This document shows, one piece after another, positions 11,101-24,200 of a stretch of DNA of 64,000 nucleotides. Source of the stretch: Cylicocyclus nassatus (lineage: Eukaryota > Nematoda > Chromadorea > Rhabditida > Strongylidae); NCBI GenBank assembly GCA_958299035.1, contig CATQJL010000316.1, forward strand, positions 46,373,585 through 46,437,584, in the 5' to 3' direction. The notes under the pieces were generated by a model, which saw only the letters and a program-made list of their open reading frames with translations, ran no database searches and was not told where the DNA came from. Each line of letters begins with the position of its first letter. Positions within the stretch are counted from its first letter, which is position 1. The translations under genes and the position numbers were made by a program.

Positions 11101-14100
11101 GCGTTTTATAGCCATCTGAAAATTACTCGGTCTGCTCCGCAGCCGAGAAATCGGCTTTTCTGCTTCTCAATATTTGATTCAGCCAGCTCAAAAAGCTGTG
11201 AAAAGTTGTTCCATAAAACCAGCATGCATGAAAACCCTACTACATACTTTTACGTAATCTACAAGTAATGACGGGTCTTCAGAAAAGGTCAAACGGGACT
11301 TCCTACAAAATTTTCAAAATCAAACGGGACTTCGTATTAAAAATTCCCTAGTGCCAGCTCGTGCCGAGCCCTGGTTACCATCGATATCAATTCGCATTTA
11401 TGTTTTCCGCGCCGCAAAGATCTAGTGCGCACGCTTTGCAGCGTCTATGCACGACGTGGCCGGCATCCACTCCTGGCGCATTGCCAGCCGTCATCAGCTG
11501 ATTTCGCGGCCAGCCAGAAAATTTTTGCTGCTACTTCTTCATTATTTTCGCTTCTCTTTTCAGGATTTCCGCTGGAAAAGTGAGGAGCCGGCCCTAATCA
11601 AACAGTCATACTCAGATAATCGCCGGGGGCAGGCGGTCCGCAAACTCGCGCTTTTCTGCAGGCGGTCAGCAGAATTTTGGGGCGTGGCCAAACCTTCAGC
11701 GGGCGGCACTTCCTTTACAGTCGCATATTCTGCCAGCGGGCAGCAATACAGCATTTTCTGCAAGCGCTCGGCAAATAATTTCTTTCAGCGAGCGCTGGCC
11801 AAACTTTCAGCAAGCGCTCGGACTCTTTTTACGCATTATCGGGCGTACGTCGAGCACAGGTAAGACTCTGTGTGGCAGAGGTGTCACCGTTGGTTTAATT
11901 ACTCAAGTTTGAGGTACTTTCTCTCAGCGGAAAGTACCTGGGGACTGCGCGGTCCTTCACAAAGGCCCGCGCGGCCCCCGAAAATTCTGCATATTCTCGC
12001 GGAAAGTCCGCGAGAATGCGACCACTGCGCCGCAGCTAATCTATAAGAAAACCGCGATTGTTCTTCAAGCATTCGTCTAAAATTTCGCTAAAATTATTCC
12101 AAATTTCTGCAAGCGAGCCACAACAAATCAACGAACTAGTTTTCCGGTGGGCGCTTGCTCAAAATTCGCATGGCCGCCTGCCCCCGGCGATTTCTGAGTA
12201 TATGCGGTTTTTTCCAACAACCTACTCAGACAATCGCTGGGGGCAGGCGGGCACCGGAAAAATAGATGGCTGATTTCTCGAATCCCGCTCGCGGATTTTT
12301 TGAGAGGCAATCAGGACTTTTCGGAACGTCGCTTGCTGAATTCTCGATTCCTCAGAGATTCAGCAATATATCTGCAAAAGATAAGAGCGAAAAAAGATTC
12401 AACAGGCGGTCTCTCAGAAACTCGCTAACTATTCTCCTGGAATTTGCGAGCGGGATGCGAAATTTCAGCAACGCGTATTTTCCGGTGCCCGCCTGCCCCC
12501 GGCGATTGTCTGAGTAGGAGAGTGAATAAGAGTGAATATCGCCTAGTACTTTTTTTACTGCTACTGGTGTTATGACTGTTCTAACTTTCACTTTCGCGCG
12601 TTTGGAGGTTTGTCGTTATTAATCTTGTCTATGATAGTAATATATTAGGTGGGTGCAAAAGTTCTGTCGTTTCATTTTCAAAAATTTGTAACTTCGCCAG
12701 ATTTCAACGGATTTGCTCGCTTGTAATTTTATTAGAAAGAATAGGTCTTCCGCTTTCAAGCGCTTTTTTGAGGAGCTTCTGTTTCACACTGGGTGCCGAG
12801 ATAAAAATGGAAAACTAAGACCATGTAAACTTTGACCATTTTAAGTTAGGTCGCCAAAAATCTGGAATGCTGCAGAAAAATCTGAAATCGTCAGTACATA
12901 TGTTTTTTGGCCTACTCTTCGCAATTTTGAAAGTTTGTGCTGTTTGGACGTCTCTGTGAGAAGTTATGATTTTCGCGAAAATTCACAAATTAATTGATTT
13001 TGGCGTTTTCCATGATAAACTCGATATTCATAACTTCTCACGGAGACATTCAAACAGCACAAACTTTTTACGATTGCAAAGAGTAAACCAAAAAACATAT
13101 GTACTGACGATTTCAGATTTTTCTGCAGCATTCTGGATTTTTGGTGACCTAACTTAAAATGGTCAAAGTTAACAAGGTCTTAGTTTTCCATTTTTATCTC
13201 TGCATTCTGTGCGATACAGAAGGTCCGCAAAACAGCGCTTGAAAGCGGAAGACCTGTTCTTTTTAATGCAATTACAAGCAAGCAAATCCGTTGAAATCTG
13301 GCGAAGTTACAAATTTTTAAATGAAACGACAGAACTTTTGCACCCACCTAATATATTAGGTTGGTCCGAAAGTTTTTGCGCATCATTTTAAAAAAATCAT
13401 AACTTCCTTGCCACTAGATGGATTTCGTTAATATTATGTCTGTTCGAAAGAGGAATCCATGCTCTTTACAGCTGTTCCTTCGCCATAAATTACTTTGAGA
13501 TGTTTCGAGAGTTACAAGCAATTGAAGAAAATCAGTCAAATCTGGCATTTTTCGAGAAGGGTCACGAAAAATTTTGGGAGTATTTTTATATGATAGAGAA
13601 AATTGTGCTCATTACAATGGTACTTTTCCCATGAGTTGAAACGAAAAAGATCGAGAGTTAGGAGCAAATAAAGAAAATTCCTTCAGTTTTGTAATTTTTA
13701 AACATGGTCAAAAAAGCCCAGAAACGTCACAGAAAATACGGAAAGGTCATAAACGTGGGTTTTGTAAACTTCTCTTTCTAGCCGAGCCGAAATCGTGCTA
13801 ATCGAAAGCAAATTTGATTTTCGTGAAAAATGCAGGCCCGAAAATCCGAAAAATCACGAAAAACAAAATTGCTCTCGATTAGCTGGAAACTTGCTCAGCT
13901 AGAATGGGAAGGTTACAAAACCCACTTTCATGACTTTTCCGTATTTTCTGTGACGTTTCTGGGCTTTGTTGACCATGTTCCAAAGTTACAAAACTGAAGG
14001 AATTCTCTTTATTTGCTTTTAACTCTCGATCTACTTCGTTTTGATTCATGAGAAAGGTACCATTGTAATGAGCATAATTTTCTCTATCATATAAAAATAC

Positions 14101-17100
14101 TCCCAAAATTTTTCATGACCCAGCTCGAAAAATGCCAATTTTGACTGATTTCCTTCAATTGCTTGTAACTCTCGAAACTTCTCAAAGTTATTTATGGCGA
14201 AGGAACACCTGTAAAGAGCATGGTTTCCTCTCTCGAACAGACATAATTTTAACGAAATCCATCGAGTGGCAAGGAATTTAAGATTTTTTGAAAATGATGC
14301 GCAAGAACTTTCCGACCAACCTAATATATATATTAGGTCATTCCGAAAGTAATTTCGCTTTTTTCAAACGGGCGCCACATTTCATGGAACAGAGGTTTCT
14401 GAGAGATTCTGGAAACATTCGATGCAGAATTTCATTCTCTTTCTAATGGTTATGAAACTGTTGCAAAGCGGCCAATGCTCTTTCAGAAAATAACCAAAAT
14501 CTGCGACCATTGCTTTTTGAAATGGTCAAGTTTCACAATTTTTCAAAACTTTCGTATCAATCCTCAGAAGGAGTTCAAGTAACGATTCGATAGAGTAAAC
14601 CTTATGGAATACAGCACTACTTTTTTCTTATTCGCGTAGCGCGCCGTAATTTTTTAAAAGATTTTTCAACAGAACCATCGGATTTTGGCAGGCCCGCCTC
14701 AGCCACAATCGCATCAAACATCATAACTTTTCGGAATTTGAGACTACCAGGGTAGTACTATGATTTAGCATTAATTTTACAAAGCAAGTGAGGGTTTACG
14801 GGTTCGAAATATGAAAATTTCGAGTTTTTCGGGTACAGGCTGGGGCTCGCTAAAAAAATGAGTTATGACGATATCTCCCCGGAGACTAAACGAATCGGAA
14901 ACAAAAAATACCTGTTAGAAAGAGGAGTAAATGCTGCATCGAATAGTGCGCGAGCTGCTCTTCTTTTAATGTTCTACAAGGATTTAGCTTCTCAAGTATG
15001 GAAATTGGTAACATCAGTCAAAATTCTGTTAAAAATGTATGACAAGCTATGGAAAGGAGAAAAAAGTAGCACTGTATTCTATAAGGTTTACTCTATCGAA
15101 TCGTTACTCGAACTCCTTCTGAGGATCGATATGAAAGTTTTAAAAAATTGTGAAACTTGACCATCTCAAAAAGCATAGGTCGAATTTTGGATATTTTTTG
15201 AAAGGTCATTGATTGTTTTGCAACAACTTCATAACCATTAGAAAGAGAATAAAATGCTGCATCGAATGCTTCCAAGGTCTCTCAGAAACCTTTGTTCCAT
15301 GAAATGTGGCGCCTGTTTGAAAAAAGCGAAATTACTTTCGGAATGACCTAATATAAATATATATATTAGGTCGTTTCAAGAGTAATTTCGCTTTTTTCAA
15401 ACGGGCACCACATTTGGTGGAACCAAGTTTTTTAAGAGATCTTGGAAGCGTTCGATGCAGAATTTCATTCTCTTTCTAATGTTTATGAAATAGTTGCAAA
15501 ACAGTCAATGAGCTTTCAAAAAATATCCAAAATTCGACCTATGCTTTTTGAGATGGTCAAGTTTCACAATTTTTTAAAACTTTCATATCAATCCTCAGAA
15601 GGAGTTCGAGTAACGATTCGAGTAAACCTTATAGAATACAGTGCTACTTTTTTCTCCTTTCCATAGCTTGTCATACATTTTTAACAGAATTTTGACTGAT
15701 GTTACCAATTTCCATACTTGAGAAGCTAAATCCTTGTAGAACATTAAAAGAAGAGCAGCTCGCGCACTATTCGATGCAGCATTTACTCCTCTTTCTAACA
15801 GGTGTTTTTTTGTTTCCGATTCGTTTAGTTACCGGGGAGAAATCATCATAACTCATTTTTTTAGCGAGCCCCAGGCTGTACCCGAAAAACTTGAAATTTG
15901 ATATTTTGAATCCGTAAGCTCTCACTTGCATTGTAAAATCAATAATAAGTCATATACCATCTTGGAAGTTTCAAATTCCGAATAATTACCGTTGTTTGCT
16001 GCGATTGTGGCTGACGCAGGCCTGCCAAAATTCGATGGTTTTGTTAAAAATTTTTTTAAAAAATTACGGCTAGCTAGAAAAAAGAGAAAAAAGAAGTGCT
16101 GTATTCTATAAGGTTTACTGTATCGAACCGTTACTTGAACTCCTTCTGAGGATTGATACGGGAGTTTTAAAAAATCGTGGAACTTGACTATCTCAAAAAG
16201 CATGGGTCACAGATTTCGGTCATTTTCTGAAAGATCATTGACTATTTTGCAACAATCCCATAACGTTTAGAAAAAGAATAAAATTCTGGATCGAATGCCT
16301 CCAACATCTCTTAGAAACGTTTGTTCCGTCAAATGCGGTGTCCGTTTGAAAAAAGCGAAATTACTTTTGAAACGACCTAATATTTATATATATATTAGGT
16401 GGGTCCAAAAGTTCGTTCGCCGGATTTTCAAAAAATCATAACTTCCTTCCGAATGGCACGATTTTTGCTCAGCTAGAAAGGGAAGGTCACAAAACCCATG
16501 CTTATGACTTTTTCGCCTTTTCTGTGACGTTTTCAAGCTTTTTTGAGCATGCTCAATAAACTGCAAAAGTGAAGAAATTCTCTTAATTTGCTTCTAACTC
16601 TCGATCTAGTTCGTTTTAATTCATGAAAAAAGGTACCACTGTATGTACAAAATTTTCTCTACCAAATAAAAATACTTCCAAAATTTTTCGTGATCCAGCT
16701 TGAAAAATGTCCATCTTGACTAATTTTATTCAATTGCTTCTAACTCTGGAACTTTCTCACGTTATTTCGTGGCAAAGATACTCCTGTAAAGAGAAAGGTT
16801 TCCTCTTTCGAATGAAGATTAAGTCAAGAATTTTCACCGAGAAGGAAGGAAGTTATGATTTTTTGAAAATCCGGCGAACGAACTTTTGGACCCACCTAAT
16901 ATATATATTAGGTTGAACCGAAAGTTCTGTCCCTCCATCTTCAAAAAATCATAACTTCTTTCCGTCACGATGATTTCGCGCATTTCAAATTTTATTAGAA
17001 AGAGTAAAGCATGTAGTTTCCAAAAGTCCCCTGGAGACTTTCCAACATGCTCAGGTTGCAGAGATAAAAATGAAAGAACGAGATCATCCGAAATTCGGAA

Positions 17101-20100
17101 TTTTTTAAGCAAAAATTCTAACAATTCAGAAACTGTGCGATAAATCCAGAACAGCCATTATCCTAAGTTTTCTTATATTTTATCACTAACTGAGTTAAGT
17201 TTGTGCTGATTGAGCTCTTTTTTTCAAAAAGTTATGATTTTTTTTTAAAAATGCCGAAAAATCACTTTCCTAGGAATTCTTAAGAAATCGATTTTTCGGC
17301 ATTTTTTTAAAAAAAATCATAACTTTTGAAAAAAAGAGCTCGATCAGCACAAACTTAACTCAGTTAGTGATAAAATATAAGAAAACTTAGGATAATGGCT
17401 GTTCTGGATTTTATCGCACAGTTTCTGAATTGTTAGAATTTTTGCTTAAAAATTCCGAATTTCGGATGATCTCGTTCTTTCATTTTTATCTCTGCAACCT
17501 GAGCATGTTGGAAAGTCTCCAGGGGACTTTTGGAAACTACATGCTTTACTCTTTCTAATAAAATTTGAAATGCGCGAAATCATCGTGAAGGAAAGAAGTT
17601 ATGATTTTTTGAAGATGGAGGGACAGAACTTTCGGTTCAACCTAATATATTAGGTTGAACCGAAAGTTCTGTCGCACCATTTTCAAAAAATCATAGCTTC
17701 TTTCGATCACAACGATTTTGCGCAATTCAAATTTTGTCTGAAAGCGTAAAGCATGTAGTTTCCGAAGGTTCCTGGAGGACTTCCCAAAATGCTCAGCTTG
17801 CAGAGATAAAATGAAAGAACGCGATCACCCGAAATTCGGAATTTTTAAGCAAGAATTCTAGAAATTCAGAAACTGTGCGATAAAATCCAGAAAAGTCATC
17901 ATCCTATTTTTTCTTACATTTGATTACTATCTGAGTCAAGTTTGTGCTCATCAAGGTCTTCTTTGAGAAGTTATGAATTTTTGAAAAAAATGCCAAAAAA
18001 TCCATTTTTTAAGAATTCTTAGGAAATTGATTTTTCGGCATTATTTTTCAAAAAATCATAACTTTTGAAAGAAGGGCTCGATCAGCGCAAACTTGACTCA
18101 GATAGTAATCAAATGTAAGAAAAATTAGGATAATGGCTTTTCTGGATTTTATCGCACACTTCCCTGAATTTCTAGAATTCTTGCTTAAAAATTCCGAATT
18201 TCGGGTGATCTCGTTCTTTCATTTTTATCTCTGCAATCTGAGCATGTTGGAAAAGTCTTCAGAGAACTTTTGGAAACTACATGCCCTTACTTTTTCAGAC
18301 AAAACTTGAATTGTGCAAAACCTATTATATATATATATTAGGTGGGTGCAAAAGTTCTTGCGCCGAATTTTCAAAAAATCATAACTTCCCTTGCCACTCC
18401 ATGGATTTTCTTGATTTTAATTTCATCTGAAAGAGGAAACCATTCCCTTTACAACGGTACCTTTGCTGTGAAGCGTCGTTAGAAAGTTCCAAAGCTAGCA
18501 GCAATTGAAGGAAAGTAGTCAAGATCGACATTTTTCAAGCTGGTTCACGAAAAATTCTGCAAGTATACTTATTTGATAGAGAAAATTTTGCACATTACAA
18601 CGGTACCTTTTCCATTAATTAAAACGAAGTAGATCGAGAGTTAGAAGCAATTAAAGAGAATTTCTTTAGTTTTGCAATTTTTGAGCACAATCAAAAAAGC
18701 TTGAAAACGTCACAGAATAGGCGAAAAAGTCATAAACATGGGTTTTGTGATCTTCCCTTTCTAGCTGAGCGAAATCATGCCAATCGGGAGCAATTTTATT
18801 TTTCGTGATTTTTTCGGATTTTCGGGTCAGGGCCGGCACGAGGTGGGCAAACGAGGTTTTCCAAAACGAATTCCCCTTTGATCTCAATAAATTTTACGAA
18901 TACCCCCTTGAGCCCAAAAATGACGTTTTGTGCTTGTGCGACGAGATTACCGGCCACACTTCGCCCTAAAAGCGCTCAAAAGCACCCAAATTGCTCAAAT
19001 TCCTCAAATTACTCCTCAGCTGGATCAAGATAGAAAACAGGAAGAAAAATAAGCAAGAAAATGATTAAGGAATGAGAAAATATCAAAGAAACGCAGTCAT
19101 AGGAATGAGAGACGGCCGCTCCCGCGCGTATCGATTGACTGGAGCGCGCTTTCCATCTTAAAAAGCTAGGCTGCTGATGCGATTTTGGGCTCTAACAAGG
19201 TCAAGAGGAGGAGTTTCGGAACCAAAATTTCACCATGTAGTAAACTTTAGGTGTACAACAGATTTATGTAAAAATTTTGAAAAAATTATGTGAACTGAGA
19301 GTTTTGCCGACCTCAGGTGGGAATTAGGTCGGCAAATGCCGACCTAATTTGGAAATTAGTTAAGGAAACTTTTCATTCACATAAGTTTTTCATAATATTT
19401 CATACTTAGTTACTTAGTCCTACTGCGCATACACACACCGAATCCCGCGCGATTTCGTTACCTCTGCGTTGCAAACGAGCCATTTTTCCATTTCTTTGGT
19501 AGCGCAAAATTTTTAGAAAAAAGTTTGCCGCAACCTTCAGTCACATAATTTTTCAATGAAACTCCTCAGTTAAGCCCTGCAAGTCCGTGTGCATGTACTT
19601 ACCAAGTTTCATGCCATATCGTTCATCTGCGCGTTCCAAACGAGCCGTTTGAATTCACATCTTCATTACCAGTTTTGCGAAATTCTCGGAAAAAATGCTA
19701 ATTACTCGTTCCGTTCACATAAGTTTTTCATAAATTTTCATACTATGTTTCCATTAGCCTCTCTCCGTTCGCATACAAAATTTGGTGCCATATCGTTACC
19801 ATACATTGGGAACTAGTCATGCATGCTGTTACAAATAGCATCGCTTGGGCGACGTCGCGCGTGCGGCAATTAGCGACGGCGCGGTTTGACGCGAGCGAAC
19901 TCCAGTGTTCGCCTGTTGAGGCACATAATATGTCAAGATAAGTAGCGAGCATGAACTACCAATTTTTTCCGGGGCTCCGCCCCGGACCCCGCAAAAACGA
20001 TTTCCTTTTGCTTTTTGGCCCCAAAACGATTTCCAGCTTGTCATTTGCCGACCTCGTGCCGGGCCCTGTTTCGGGTCTGCGTTTTTCACGAAAATGAAAA

Positions 20101-20418
20101 TTGCTCCCCGATTGGCACGATTTTCGCTCAGCTAGAAAGGGGAGGTCACAAAACCCATGTTTATGACTTCTTCGCCTGTTCTGTGACGTTTTCAAGCTTG
20201 CAGAATTTTTCGTGATCCCAGCTTAAAAAAAGTCGATCTTGACTGATTTCCTTCAATTGCTTTTAACTCTCGAATTTACCAACGCTAATTCATGGCAAAG
20301 GTGCCACTATAAAGAAAAAGGTTTTCTCTTTCAAACAGAAATAAATGTAAAAAATTCCACCAAGAAGGAAGGAAGTTATGGTTTTTTGAAAATTCGGCGC
20401 AAGAACTTTTGCACCCAC

Positions 20419-20458
<40 letters not shown>

Positions 20459-21186
20459 GTTGAACCGAAAGTTCGTTCGCACCATTTTCAAAAAATCATA
20501 ACTTCTTTCCTACACGACGATTTTGCGCAATTTAAGTTTTGTTAGAAAGCGTAACGCATGTAGTTTCCAATAGTACTCTGCGTTGATACCACTGCTTTCA
20601 GATTGCAGAGATAAAAATGAAAGAACGAAAACATCCGAAATTCGGAATTTTTGAGAAACAATTCCAAAAATCTAGAAACTGCGCGATAAAATCCAGAAAA
20701 GCCATTATCCTAATTTTTCTTTTATTTGATTACTAACTGAGTTAAGTTTGTGTTAATCGAGCTCTTCTTTCAAAAATTATAATTTTTTGAAAAATAATGC
20801 CGAAAAATCAATTTCTTAGGAATTCGTAGGAAAGTGATTTTTCGGAATTTTTTTCCAAAAAATCATAACTTTTGAAAGAAGACCTCGATCAGCACAAACT
20901 CAACTCAGTTAGTAATCAAATGTAAGAAAAATTAGGATAATGGCTTTTCTGGATTTTATCGCGCAGTTTCTTGAATTTTGGAATTGTTTCTCAAAAATTC
21001 CGAATTTCGGATGTTTTCGTTCTTTCATTTTTATCTCTGCAATCTGAATATGCTGGAAAGTCTTCAGGGGATCTTTGGAAATTACATGCTTTACGCTTTC
21101 TAATAAAACTTAAATTGCGCAAAATCGTCGTGACGGAAAGAAGGTATGATTTTTTGAAAATGGTGCGAACGAACTTTCGGTTCAAC

Positions 21187-21224
<38 letters not shown>

Positions 21225-24200
21225 GTTGGTCCGAAAGTTCGTTCGCACCATTCTCAAAAAATCATAACTTCCTTCTCTCACAATGGTTTTGCGCAATTCA
21301 AATTTTATTAGAAAGCGTGAAGCATGTGGTTTCCAATAGTCCCCCTGGCGACTTTCCAGCGTGTTCAGATTGCAGAGATAAAAATGAAAGAACGAAAACA
21401 TCCGAAATTCGGAATTTTTGAGAAACAATTCCAAAAATTTAGAAACTGCGCGATAAAATCCAGAAAAGCCATTATCCTAATTTCTCTTATATTTGATTAC
21501 TAACTGAGTTAAGTTTGTGCTGATCGAGCTCTTCTTTCAAAAGTTATGATTTTTTGAAAAAAAATGCCGAAAAATCAATTTCCTAAGAATTCCTAAGAAA
21601 TTGATTTTCCGACATTTTTTTTCAAAAAATCATAACTTTTGAAAGAAGAGCTCGATCAGCACAAACCTAACTCAGTTAGTAATCAAATATAAGAAAAATT
21701 AGGATAATGGCTTTTCTGGATTTTATCGCGCAGTTTCTAGATTTTTAGAATTGTTTCTCAAAAATTCCGAATTTCGGATGTTTTCGTTTTTTCATTTTTA
21801 TCTCTGCAATCTGAACATGTTGGAAAGTCGCCAGGGGACTATTGGAAACTACATGCTTTACGCTTTCTAATAAAATTTGAAGTGCGCAAAACCATTGTGA
21901 GGGAAGGAAGTTATGATTTTTTGAAAATGGTGCGAACGAACTTTCGGACCAACCTAATATATATATATACTAGGTCATTCCGAAAGTAATTTCGCTTTTT
22001 TTCAAACAGGCGCCACATTTCATGGAACAAAGGTTTCTGAGAGACCTTGGAAGCATTCGATGCAGCATTTCATTCTCTTTCTAATGATTATGAAATTGAT
22101 ACAAAACAGTCAATGAGCTTTCAGAAAATAACCAAAATCTGCTACCTATGCTTATTGAGATGGTCAAGTTTCACGATTTTTTAAAACTTTCATATCAATC
22201 CTCAAAAGGAGTTCAAGTAACGATTGATAGAGTAAACCTCGTAGAATACAGCACTTCTTTTTTCTCTTTCTCGTAGCTCGCCGTAATTTTTTAAAAGACT
22301 TTTTAACAAAGCCATCGGATTTTGGCAGTCCCACCTCAACAACAATCGCATCAAACATCAGTAGTTACTCGGAATTTCAAGCTTTCAAGATGGTTTTTGA
22401 CTTAATATTGGTTTTACAATGCAAGTGAGAGTTTACGGATTCGAAATATCAAATTTGTAGTTTTCCGGGTACAGCCTGGGGGCTCCCTAAAAAAATGAAT
22501 TGTGATGATTTTATCCCCGAAAACTAAACGAATCGGAAACAAAAAACACCCATTAGAAAGAGGAGAAGATGCTGCATCAAACAGCACCCGAGCTGCTCTT
22601 CCTTTGATGTTCTACAAGGATTTAGCTGTCCAAGTATGGAAATCGGTAGCATCAGTTAAAATTCTATTAAAAATGTATGACAAGCTATGGAAAAGAGAAA
22701 GAAGTTGCACTGTATTCTATGAGGTTTACTCTATCGAATCGTTACTTGAACTCCTTCTGAGGATTGATATGAAAGTTTCAAAAATTCGTGAAACATGACC
22801 ATTTCAAAAAGCATGGGTCGCAGACTTTGGTTATTTTCTGAAAGCTCATTGACTGTTTTGCAACAGTTTTATAAACATTAGAGAGAGAATGAAATTCTGC
22901 ATCGAACGCTACCAAGATCTCTTAGAAAGGTTTGTTCCATCGATTGTGGCAACCGTTTGAAAAAAACGAAAATACTTTCGGGACGACCTAATATATTAGG
23001 TGGGTGCAAAAGTTCTTGCGCCGAATTTTCAAAAAATCATAACTTCCTTGCCACTCCATGGATTTTCTTGATCTTAATTTCATCTGAAAGAGGAAACCAT
23101 TCCCTTTACAAAGGTACCTTTGCCGTGAAGCGTCGTTAGAAAGTTCCAAAGCTAGCAGCAATTGAAGGAAAGTAGTCAAGATCGACATTTTTCAAGCTGG
23201 TTCACGAAAAATTCTGCAAGTATTCATATTTGATAGAGAAAATTTTGCACATTACAGTGGTACCTTTTTCATTGATTAAAACGAAGTAGATCGAGAGTTA
23301 GAAGCAATTAAAGAGAATTTCTTTAGTTTTGCAATTTTTGAGCACAATCAAAAAAGCTTAAAAACGTCACAGAATAGGCGAAAAACTCATAAACATGGGT
23401 TTTGTGATCTTCCCTTTCTAGCTGAGCGAAAATCATGCCAATCGGGAGCAATTTTTATTTTTCGTGATTTTTTCGGATTTTCGGGTCTGCGTTTTTCACG
23501 AAAATGAAAATTGCTCCCGATTGGCACGATTTTCGCTCAGCTAGAAAGGGGAGGTCACAAAACCCATGTTTATGACTTTTTTCGCCTGTTCTGTGACGTT
23601 TTCAAGCTTGCAGAATTTTTCGTGATCCCAGCTGAAAAAATGTCGATCTTGACTAGTTTCCTTTAATTGCTTTTAACTCTCGAACTTACCAACGCTAATT
23701 CATGGCAAAGGCACCGCTATAAAGAAAAAGGTTTTCTCTTTCAAACAGAAATAAATGTAAAAAATTCCACCAAGAAGGAAGGAAGTTATGGTTTTTTGAA
23801 AATTCGGCGCAAGAACTTTTGCACCCACCTAATATATATATATATATATATATCAGTGGCGTACCCAGGATTTCGGCTCGGGGGGGGGGGGGTGCGCGAC
23901 AAAAATTTTTTTCTAATGAAGGTGCGTGGCGTTAGCCACGCACTTCGAAAGAATTTTTGGGATGCTTCTCAAAATTTTTGCGGGTCTTCGACCCCTAAAA
24001 TCTGGAAAAAGGGGGCGTGGCGTTAACCACGCCCCCAAAAAAAATTTTTTTTATGAAGCTAAAATGAATTTTTGCAAAATTTAAAAAATTATTTTAATTA
24101 TTTACAAGTACAGACAAGTCATTTGCACAATTTTATAACCCATATAAGTAACTTTCAAAAATTTCGCGACCCGTTCTCGGGGGGGGGGGCGCGCGCCCCC

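Noticed and set aside
20971..21434. Open frames of 98-147 codons on both strands in E9/E10
   Set aside because: They are translations of hairpin arms and the TA linker (runs of IYIYIY); the same frame type recurs in every MITE and has no protein-like conservation.
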